Assembly: GCA_937864115.1 (NCBI GenBank)
Contig: CALMII010000028.1
Location: forward strand, 369,716-433,715
DNA length: 64,000 nucleotides
Reading direction: 5' to 3'
DNA from: an uncultured Steroidobacter sp.
GTDB lineage: Bacteria; Pseudomonadota; Gammaproteobacteria; Steroidobacterales; Steroidobacteraceae
In this document: positions 57,874-64,000 of the stretch, piece after piece
Layout of the letters: each line of letters begins with the position of its first letter
How positions within the stretch are numbered: the first letter of the stretch is position 1
Notes under the pieces: model-generated
What the model was told of the DNA's origin: nothing
The model's input: only the letters and a program-made list of their open reading frames with translations
The model's database searches: none
Position numbers and translations under genes: made by a program

Positions 57874-58153
57874 GCCCGGCAGGCCCGATGCTGGGCCTGC
57901 GTTTCGGTGGATGCGTCGCGATGAGCGATGCGCATCCGTTGCCGCGGAAATTGCAACTGGTGTGCCAGCACGGCAAATGCCGGGAAATCCCTGCGGCTTC
58001 ACTGCAACGACCCTCGCAGTTCGATGCCGGTTTGATCCGCGGCAGCGCAGTCGCGCGCGGCGCCCGCACGAAGTTCGTGCAAGCCGGTGCGTCCGGAGCG
58101 CGTCAGATCGCGGCGACCTGCACTGGCATATCAATTGCACTCATCCGGTGCTG
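57874..58153. other. Divergent nitrate control region
   Basis: About 280 bases between the nrtA leader terminator and the nasT start. Apart from the two hairpins near its left end, I see no coding frame with a sensible start and no clear sigma-70 or sigma-54 promoter. It must contain the promoters of both transcripts. Confidence 0.5.
57879..57937 (-). promoter_or_regulatory. Candidate ANTAR-target hairpins
   Basis: Two hairpins lie just upstream of the leader terminator. The first (about 57909-57937) has the outer stem GGATGCG/CGCATCC. The second (57879-57900) has an 8-base stem GCAGGCCC/GGGCCTGC and a six-base loop AGCATC. ANTAR targets are paired hairpins with six-base loops having A at position 1 and G at position 4. 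Here the A fits but position 4 is A, so the match is incomplete. Confidence 0.55.
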
Positions 58154-58759
58154 ATGCTTGAAGAAAAGACCTCCAACGATGCGGGCCTGCACATCCTGAT
58201 CGTCGATCAGAACGTGATGCGCGCCGCCATTCTCGAAGACGGACTGCGCGAGGCGGGCTATCGGCGCGTCACCGTCGTGCGCGACATGCAGAACCTGATG
58301 CGTCGCATCGTCGACAACGATCCCGACGTGATCTTCATCGACCTGGAGAATCCGAACCGCGACGTGCTGGAACAGATGTTCCAGGTATCGCGCAGCGTCC
58401 GCCGGCCCATCGCGATGTTCGTCGACCGCTCCGACACCGACATGATCGCCGCCGCCGTCGATGCGGGCGTCGGCGCCTATGTCGTCGACGGACTGAAGAA
58501 GGAACGCATCAAGGCCGTGCTCGACATGGCGGTGAGCCGCTTCAATGCGTTCAGCAAACTGCGCGACGAACTGGAGCGGGCACGCGCGGCGCTGGACGAA
58601 CGCAAGCTGGTCGAACGCGCCAAGGGCATCCTCATGACCAGCAAGGGCATGAGCGAGGAAGCCGCCTATGCGCTGCTGCGCAAGGCGGCGATGAACGAGA
58701 ACCGGCGCATCAGCGAAGTGGCCCAGAGCGTCGTGACCGCAGCAAGGTTATTGAAATGA
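58154..58759 (+). CDS. nasT: NasT-type ANTAR antitermination regulator
   Basis: 201 residues from ATG 58154. A receiver-like domain (HILIVDQNVMRAAILEDGL, then VIFIDLENPNRDVLEQMF) is followed by a helical linker. The C-terminal ANTAR RNA-binding domain reads ERAKGILMTSKGMSEEAAYA and ISEVAQSVVTAARLL. In known systems NasT binds paired hairpins in the leader of nitrate genes and prevents termination, while NasS holds it back when nitrate is absent. The stop overlaps the nasS start (ATGA). The nrt leader opposite is the likely target. Confidence 0.9.
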   Translation: MLEEKTSNDAGLHILIVDQNVMRAAILEDGLREAGYRRVTVVRDMQNLMRRIVDNDPDVIFIDLENPNRDVLEQMFQVSRSVRRPIAMFVDRSDTDMIAAAVDAGVGAYVVDGLKKERIKAVLDMAVSRFNAFSKLRDELERARAALDERKLVERAKGILMTSKGMSEEAAYALLRKAAMNENRRISEVAQSVVTAARLLK

Positions 58760-59925
58760 TCTCATCGGGCGTGGTGGTGGTTGGCTTCATTCCGCTGCTC
58801 GACTGCGCGCCGCTGGTCGCCGCGGTCGAAAAGGGATTCGCGAACGACGAAGGCATCGACCTGACGCTGGTGCGCGAGACGTCGTGGGCCAACATCCGCG
58901 ACCGCGTGGTCGTCGGTCATTTCGATGCCGCGCACATGCTCGGCCCGATGACCCTCGCCTCGACGCTCGGCATCGGCCATCTGCAGGTGCCGATGGTGGC
59001 GCCGCTGTCGCTCGGCCTCGGCGGCAACGCGATCACGGTATCGCTGCCGCTGTGGCAGCAGATGGAACGCGCCGGAGCCGCCGGCGGCGCCGATCCGCTC
59101 GTGCAGGGCAATGCGCTGCGCCATGTCGTGGCGGATCGCCAGCTCTCGCGCCGGCCGCCGCTCACGTTCGCGATGGTCTATCCGTTCTCCTGTCACAACT
59201 ACGAACTGCGCTACTGGCTGAGCGCCGTCGGCATCGATCCCGATCGCGACGTGCGACTGGTGGTGCTGCCGCCGCCGCTGCTGGTCGATGCCTTGCGCGA
59301 AGGACAGATCGACGGGTTCTGTGTCGGTGAACCCTGGAGCAGTCTCGCCGTGTCGGTGGGCGTCGGCAGCATCGTGACGCCGACGACAGCCATCTGGCAT
59401 CTGAGTCCGGAGAAGGTCCTGGGCTGCCGTCGCGAATGGGCCGGGCGCTTTCCGGAACGCACGGCCGCACTGGTGCGCGCGATCCATCGCGCTGCCGAGT
59501 GGTGCGAGCAGCCGTCGCATCATGAGGAACTCGCGCACCTGCTGTCGGAGCCGAAGTACGTCGGCGCGCCCGCTCACATCCTGCTGCGCGGGCTTTCGGG
59601 CAGCCTCACGCTTGCGCCGGGGAGCGAAGCCCGGCACATCGAGAATTTCTACGTGCCGTCACGTCATGCGGCGACGTTTCCGTGGGTCAGTCACGCGCTG
59701 TGGTTCTACTCGCAGATGGTGCGCTGGGGTCAGGCGGAGTTTTCCGACAGGGATGTCGAAGCCGTGCGTGCGACGTATCGTCCCGACCTGTATCGCGCGG
59801 CGCTGGCGCCGCTGGATGTGAATCTGCCGCACGATGATTTTCGTGCCGAAGCGTCGCCCGACGGCTTCTTCGATGGCCGCCCGTTCGATCCGGCGCGGCT
59901 GCGCGAGTACGCGGCATCGCCGTAG
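58756..59925 (+). CDS. nasS: NasS-type nitrate sensor
   Basis: 389 residues. It resembles the nitrate-binding protein NrtA (YELRYWLSAVGIDPDRDV, DGFCVGEPWSSLAVSVGVGS) but has no signal peptide, so it should stay in the cytosol. This is the hallmark of NasS, which binds NasT without nitrate and releases it when nitrate is bound. It starts within the nasT stop codon, so the two are made in balance. The end carries a DGFFDGRPFDPARLREY segment as in NrtA. Confidence 0.88.
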   Translation: MISSGVVVVGFIPLLDCAPLVAAVEKGFANDEGIDLTLVRETSWANIRDRVVVGHFDAAHMLGPMTLASTLGIGHLQVPMVAPLSLGLGGNAITVSLPLWQQMERAGAAGGADPLVQGNALRHVVADRQLSRRPPLTFAMVYPFSCHNYELRYWLSAVGIDPDRDVRLVVLPPPLLVDALREGQIDGFCVGEPWSSLAVSVGVGSIVTPTTAIWHLSPEKVLGCRREWAGRFPERTAALVRAIHRAAEWCEQPSHHEELAHLLSEPKYVGAPAHILLRGLSGSLTLAPGSEARHIENFYVPSRHAATFPWVSHALWFYSQMVRWGQAEFSDRDVEAVRATYRPDLYRAALAPLDVNLPHDDFRAEASPDGFFDGRPFDPARLREYAASP

Positions 59926-59935
59926 GCAGTCCTTC

Positions 59936-60010
59936 TTCCTGTGGGGCCGGCTTCTGTAGGTCAGGCTTCAGCCTGACTCCGACAAGGCCGGCTGAAGCCG
60001 GCCCCACAGG
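59936..60010. repeat. REP-like palindrome pair, family B
   Basis: It contains TCAGGCTTCAGCCTGA and GGCCGGCTGAAGCCGGCC with the CCCCACAG edge. A truncated GGGGCCGGCTTC arm lies on the left. It follows nasS. Confidence 0.85.
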
Positions 60011-60116
60011 ACTAGAGAGATCTTCATAGCCGCGCGTCATGACTACAAAGCCTCATGGAAGAGGACAGCCGGCGCCTGCGGCGCTACAAATGCCCCGCAC
60101 GACAGACGGGGGAATC

Positions 60117-60275
60117 ATGAGCGAGAAACATCCTGCCAGCAGCGATCCCGATCTGGCTGCAACCGACAGACCATCCGGCGGCGGCATCAATGAGGACTGG
60201 GCAGCGACGATCGTCGGGCTGGGCCTGCTCGCGCTCGCGCTGTTCGGCCTGATTCCCGAAGCGGTGCTGTGGTAA
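60117..60275 (+). CDS. Small single-helix membrane protein
   Basis: 52 residues from ATG 60117, preceded by a strong GGGGGA ribosome site. A polar N-terminus (about 1-26) is followed by one membrane helix (ATIVGLGLLALALFGLIPEA). The TAA stop overlaps the next ATG (TAATG), so it is translationally coupled to the UPF0324 transporter. It may be a small subunit or stabiliser of that transporter. I do not know a named family. Confidence 0.72.
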   Translation: MSEKHPASSDPDLAATDRPSGGGINEDWAATIVGLGLLALALFGLIPEAVLW

Positions 60276-61378
60276 TGGCCACTGAATCCGCAGCGATTGC
60301 CGCCGATGCGCAATCGTCCGCCGCAAAGACTTCACCGCTGTGGTTCGCCGTCGGACTGACGCTCGTGCTGTCGCTGGCCTGGGCCACGCGCTTTCTCGAA
60401 AAGAGCGTGCCGACCTGGGTCGACTGGAACTGGATCAAGTCCGTCGAGTATCCGGTGTACGCGATTGCACTGGGCCTGATCGGCAGCGGCGTCATCGGCC
60501 TGCTCGGCATTCGCGAGCGCATTGCCGCCGCCTTCCAGACGGAGTTCTTCATCAAGACCGGCCTGGTGCTGCTCGGCGCATCGGTGCATCTGCACGTCAT
60601 TGCCAAGGCCGGCGCGCGCGGCGTGCTGCAGGCACTGTTGCTGGTGGCGGCCGTGTTCCTGTTCACGTGGTGGCTGGGCGGCAGATTCAGGGTGGGCGAT
60701 CGGCTGCGTGCGCTGCTCGCAGCGGCAGTGTCGATCTGCGGCGTCAGCGCCGCCATCGCCGCGGCCGGCGCCGTGCGCGCCACCAAGGAGCAGATCGCCT
60801 ACACCGCGACGCTGGTGATCCTGTTCGCATTGCCTTCCATCTTCGTGCTGCCGTGGCTGGCCTCGGTGCTGGACCTGAGCGCACCGGTGGCCGGCACCTG
60901 GATCGGCGGCAACATCGATACGACCGCCGCCGTCGCCGCAGCCGGCGCCATCGTCGGCGAGGAAGCGCTGCAGATCGCAGCCATCGTCAAGGCCGCGCAG
61001 AACGTGCTCATGGGCGTCGTGGCCGTGGCATTGACGCTCTACTTCTCGCTGCACGTCGAAAAGAAGGGCAGCGACGCGACCCGCGGCGTCAGCCGCGCGC
61101 TGTGGCACCGCTTTCCGAAGTTCGTCATCGGCTTCATCCTCGCCTCGGTCATCGCGACGCTGTATCTGCAGTCGGGCGGCTCGAACGAGGCGATCGGTGC
61201 GGCGAACACCTTGCGCGCGTACTTCCTGATCCTGGCGTTCGTCAGCATCGGCCTGGAGTTCCGCGTCACCCAGCTGCTCGCCGAAGGCTGGCGGCCGGTC
61301 GTGGTGTTCGGTTCGGCGACGATCTTCAATCTGGCCGTGGCGCTGGTGATTGCGTCCGTCATCTTCGCGGGGTTCTGA
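60275..61378 (+). CDS. UPF0324 (YeiH-like) membrane transporter
   Basis: 367 residues with about ten membrane helices. Family motifs are TEFFIKTGLVLLGASVHLHV, SICGVSAAIAAAGAVRATKE and WIGGNIDTTAAVAAAGAIVG. The family is annotated as putative sulfate exporter (YeiH), on limited evidence. It is coupled to a 52-residue membrane protein. No regulator or sulfur gene is adjacent, so the substrate is open. Confidence 0.85.
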   Translation: MATESAAIAADAQSSAAKTSPLWFAVGLTLVLSLAWATRFLEKSVPTWVDWNWIKSVEYPVYAIALGLIGSGVIGLLGIRERIAAAFQTEFFIKTGLVLLGASVHLHVIAKAGARGVLQALLLVAAVFLFTWWLGGRFRVGDRLRALLAAAVSICGVSAAIAAAGAVRATKEQIAYTATLVILFALPSIFVLPWLASVLDLSAPVAGTWIGGNIDTTAAVAAAGAIVGEEALQIAAIVKAAQNVLMGVVAVALTLYFSLHVEKKGSDATRGVSRALWHRFPKFVIGFILASVIATLYLQSGGSNEAIGAANTLRAYFLILAFVSIGLEFRVTQLLAEGWRPVVVFGSATIFNLAVALVIASVIFAGF

Positions 61379-61397
61379 AGCCCGCTGCATCGTGCGT

Positions 61398-61459
61398 TTC
61401 TGTGGGTCAGGCTTTAGCCTGACTCTGAATAAAGAGGCCGGCTGAAGCCGGCCCCACAG
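61398..61459. repeat. REP-like palindrome pair, family B
   Basis: GTCAGGCTTTAGCCTGAC and GGCCGGCTGAAGCCGGCC with the CCCCACAG edge, between the transporter and the fatty-acid gene. Confidence 0.85.
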
Positions 61460-61658
61460 CAAGAGGCCCCCCGCTGCAGCTTGAGCCCACACGGGTTTCC
61501 CGCGGTGCGGAATCTTTGCGCTGCAGTATTCAGTTCCGAATTCGCGCCTATAATGCCGCCCCCGCCGCGCATACCGATCGTTCTACATCCCGTCAGGCCG
61601 GAGCAGCCGATCTCGCAGCGGTGATTTTTCAACTTCGGAATACATGGGAGACGCACTG

Positions 61659-63740
61659 ATGGGGGCTATCAACGCCGTGGTCAATCTCGCCGTCGAAGGC
61701 GACGTTGCCATCCTTTCGCTCAATTCCCCGCCCGTGAATGCGCTGTCGCAGCCAGTGCGCGCCGGCATCAATGACGGCGTGAAGCAGGCGATCGCGGATC
61801 CGGCCGTGAAGGCCATCGTGCTCATCTGCGAAGGCCGGACCTTCATCGCCGGCGCCGACATCACCGAGTTCGGCAAGCCGCCCGTGCCGCCGAGCCTCCT
61901 CGACGTCGAAGACACCATCGAGAATTCACCCAAGCCCGTCGTCGCCGCGATCCACGGCACCGCGCTCGGCGGCGGTCTCGAAGTCGCGCTGTGCTGTCAC
62001 TACCGCGTCGCCGTGCCGTCGGCAAAATGCGGACTGCCCGAAGTGAAACTCGGGCTGCTGCCGGGCGCCGGCGGCACGCAGCGCCTGCCGCGCATCGTCG
62101 GACCGGAAGCCGCGCTCGACCTGGTGACCTCCGGCCAGCACATGCCGGCGGCCTGGGCGCAGAGCGTCGGCCTGGTCGATGAGATCGTGGCCGAAGGCGA
62201 ACTGAAGAGCGGCGCCGTCGCCTTCGCGAAGAAAGTGATCGCCGAGAAGCGCCCGCTGAAGAAAGTGCGCGACCTCAACGACAAGGTCGAGGCCGCGCGC
62301 GGCAAGCCGGAGATCTTCGCCGACTTCCGCAAGGCCAATGCCCGCAAGTTCCGCGGCTTCCTCGCGCCCGAATACAACATCCGCTGCATCGAAGCCGCGG
62401 TGAACCAGCCGTTCGACGAAGGCATGGAAACCGAACGCCAGCTGTTCATCGAACTGGTGACCGGCGTGCAGTCCGCCGCGCAGCGTTACGTGTTCTTCGC
62501 CGAACGCCAGGCCTGGAAGATTCCGGACGTGCCGGAAGACACGCCGATCATTCCGATCAAGAAGGTTGGCATCATCGGCGCCGGCACGATGGGCGGCGGC
62601 ATTTCCATGAACTTCCTCAACGTCGGCATTCCCGTGACGATCGTCGAGACGAAACAGGAAGCGCTGGACCGCGGCCTGAAAGTCATTCGCGGCAACTACG
62701 AGCGCAGCACCAGGAGCGGCAAGCTCACGCTGGCCGACGTCGACCAGCGCATGTCGCTGCTGACTGGCTCGCTGAATCTCGAAGATCTCGCCGACTGCGA
62801 TCTGGTCATCGAGGCCATCTTCGAGAACATGGACGTCAAGCAGGAGGTGTTCGGCAAGCTCGACCGGATCGTCAAGCAGGGCGCGATCCTCGCGACCAAT
62901 ACCTCCGCGCTCGACATCAACGAGATCGCCACGGCGGTGAAGCGTCCCGAGTACGTCATCGGCCTGCACTTCTTCTCGCCGGCCAACGTGATGCGCCTGC
63001 TGGAAGTCGTGCGCGCCAGGCACACTTCGAAGTCGGTGATCGCGACGTCGATGCAGCTCGCCAAGCGCATCGGCAAGGTCGCCGCGCTGGTCGGCGTGTG
63101 TCCGGGCTTCGTCGGCAACCGCGTCCTCTACGCCCGCACCCTGCAGACGAATGCCATGCTTCTGGAAGGCGCGATGCCCTGGGACATCGATCGCGTCATC
63201 TACGACTTCGGCCTGCCGATGGGGCCGTACCAGATGGCGGATCTCGCCGGCCTCGACCTGGGATGGATCAAGGAGAAGTCCACCAGCTCCACGATCCGCG
63301 AAGTGCTGTGCGAGAAGGATCGCCGCGGCCAGAAGACCGGTGCCGGCTTCTATGACTACGACGCCAACCGCAACCAGAAGCCCTCGCCCGTCACCGAGCA
63401 GATCATCAAGGATTTCGCCGCGAAGTCCGGACTGCCTCAGCGCAGGATTTCCGATGAGGAGATCCTGGAACGCTGCGTCTACGCCCAGATCAACGAGGGC
63501 GCGAAGATCCTGGAAGAAGGCATCGCGATCCGCCCGTCCGACATCGACATCGTCTGGATCAACGGCTACGGCTGGCCGGTGTATCGCGGCGGCCCGATGT
63601 TCTATGCCGACACCGTCGGCCTGAAGAACGTCGTCGCCAAGCTCAAGGAATACGGTCCGAAGCTCGGCAGCGATTTCCGTATCTCGCCGCTGCTGGAAAA
63701 GCTCGCCGCCGAAGGCAAGCGTTTTCAGGACCTGAAGTAA
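61659..63740 (+). CDS. Enoyl-CoA hydratase/3-hydroxyacyl-CoA dehydrogenase
   Basis: 693 residues from ATG 61659, with GGGAG at good spacing. An ATG at 61644 would add five residues. The N-terminal hydratase domain (about 1-190) has ICEGRTFIAGADITEFG, HGTALGGGLEVALCCHYRVA and EVKLGLLPGAGGTQRLPR. The dehydrogenase part (about 290-690) has the NAD loop VGIIGAGTMGGGISMNFLNV and VIGLHFFSPANVMRLLEVV. It catalyses two steps of fatty-acid beta-oxidation. A thiolase gene follows, so the two probably form one trifunctional unit. It is about 30 residues shorter than E. coli FadB and closer to FadJ/FadB-like forms used for medium or aromatic acyl-CoAs. Confidence 0.9.
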   Translation: MGAINAVVNLAVEGDVAILSLNSPPVNALSQPVRAGINDGVKQAIADPAVKAIVLICEGRTFIAGADITEFGKPPVPPSLLDVEDTIENSPKPVVAAIHGTALGGGLEVALCCHYRVAVPSAKCGLPEVKLGLLPGAGGTQRLPRIVGPEAALDLVTSGQHMPAAWAQSVGLVDEIVAEGELKSGAVAFAKKVIAEKRPLKKVRDLNDKVEAARGKPEIFADFRKANARKFRGFLAPEYNIRCIEAAVNQPFDEGMETERQLFIELVTGVQSAAQRYVFFAERQAWKIPDVPEDTPIIPIKKVGIIGAGTMGGGISMNFLNVGIPVTIVETKQEALDRGLKVIRGNYERSTRSGKLTLADVDQRMSLLTGSLNLEDLADCDLVIEAIFENMDVKQEVFGKLDRIVKQGAILATNTSALDINEIATAVKRPEYVIGLHFFSPANVMRLLEVVRARHTSKSVIATSMQLAKRIGKVAALVGVCPGFVGNRVLYARTLQTNAMLLEGAMPWDIDRVIYDFGLPMGPYQMADLAGLDLGWIKEKSTSSTIREVLCEKDRRGQKTGAGFYDYDANRNQKPSPVTEQIIKDFAAKSGLPQRRISDEEILERCVYAQINEGAKILEEGIAIRPSDIDIVWINGYGWPVYRGGPMFYADTVGLKNVVAKLKEYGPKLGSDFRISPLLEKLAAEGKRFQDLK

Positions 63741-63752
63741 TCGGGAGAACGG

Positions 63753-63854
63753 ATTTCACACGGAGTTCACGGAGATCACGGAGTTCGGGGAATGGAATCC
63801 CCGGACCCGATCGTTCTTCCTGCTCCGTGAACTCCGTGATCTCCGTGTGAAATG
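63753..63854. repeat. Tandem-word palindrome, family D (ACGGAGNTC)
   Basis: The left arm repeats the 9-base word ACGGAGTTC/ACGGAGATC three times. The right arm carries GAACTCCGT/GATCTCCGT words in reverse. An inner GGGGAATGGAATCCCC hairpin is also present. It separates two coupled beta-oxidation genes. Confidence 0.9.
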
Positions 63855-63875
63855 TCTTTCATCCGAGGATTGGTC

Positions 63876-64000
63876 ATGCGTGAAGCAGTCATCGTCTCCA
63901 CCGCCCGTACCCCGATCGGCAAGGCCTATCGCGGTGCGTTCAACAACACCCAGGGCCAGGAACTGGCCGGGCACGCCATCGCGCAGGCGGTGAAGCGCGC
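63876..64000 (+). CDS. Acetyl-CoA acyltransferase (thiolase), 3' partial
   Basis: The first 41 residues are present before the window ends. The start MREAVIVSTARTPIGKAYRG and then GQELAGHAIAQAVKR match thiolase II. GAGGA precedes the ATG. Thiolase splits 3-oxoacyl-CoA and would complete the cycle with the enzyme encoded upstream. The catalytic Cys lies beyond the window. Confidence 0.88.
   Translation, partial: MREAVIVSTARTPIGKAYRGAFNNTQGQELAGHAIAQAVKR

Overview
The window is about 64 kb of GC-rich, gene-dense proteobacterial chromosome with no rRNA, tRNA or insertion sequence that I could recognise. I read it as a gammaproteobacterium, probably near the Steroidobacter/Nevskia/Xanthomonadales groups. 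Pointers are a gamma-type SOS box (CTG-N10-CAG) before a PA0069-family radical SAM gene, a MipA/DUF3019/RstAB-like locus, REP-type palindromes and a long threonine deaminase with two regulatory domains. Against this stands a complete PhyR-NepR-EcfG general stress module, which is classically alphaproteobacterial. The taxonomy is inference.

Layout. 1-4.7 kb: a membrane-anchored repeat protein (5' partial), then a MipA/OmpV outer-membrane protein, a DUF3019 protein and an RstA/RstB-like two-component pair. 4.8-12.2 kb: a trehalose synthase/maltokinase fusion (kinase loop altered), a chemoreceptor, an HD-domain oxygenase-like enzyme, a TPR/TonB-C lipoprotein and an AbiEii-type toxin remnant. 12.3-27.5 kb: eleven minus-strand genes that look like one system: three lipoproteins, a Gly/Ser-rich lipoprotein, a Ser/Thr kinase with a C-terminal PEGA-like domain, an FHA-PEGA-SUMF1 protein, a small exported protein, a MotA/TolQ/ExbB channel, a second FHA protein and two VWA proteins whose single membrane helix resembles ExbD/TolR/MotB. 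I infer a phospho-regulated, ion-driven envelope complex; it is the best candidate here for an undescribed system.

27.7-33.1 kb: the radical SAM gene with its SOS box, then the stress module (sensor kinase, EcfG sigma, NepR, divergent PhyR). Three sequences of the form GGAAC-N16/17-CGTT precede nepR, a DUF1328 gene and a small lipoprotein gene, which defines a local regulon. 33.2-43.6 kb: cardiolipin-synthase-like lipoprotein, PGPGW membrane protein, alpha/beta hydrolases, a lysine-rich histone-like protein, a kinase-TPR protein, threonine deaminase, and a Tat-exported class V aminotransferase. 43.8-51.8 kb: S9 peptidase, Tat-exported epimerase and SDR proteins, a beta-helix lipoprotein, cupin and TPR proteins.

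52.0-59.9 kb: a nitrate uptake locus (porin, double ATPase, permease, binding protein on the minus strand) facing nasT-nasS on the plus strand. The nrtA leader carries a strong terminator hairpin, as expected for NasT antitermination. 60.1-64 kb: a UPF0324 transporter with a small partner, and a fatty-acid oxidation pair (FadB-like enzyme and the start of a thiolase).

Throughout, gene ends and some operon junctions carry long inverted repeats. One class is REP-like. Another is built from short words repeated in tandem within each arm, with different words at different loci.
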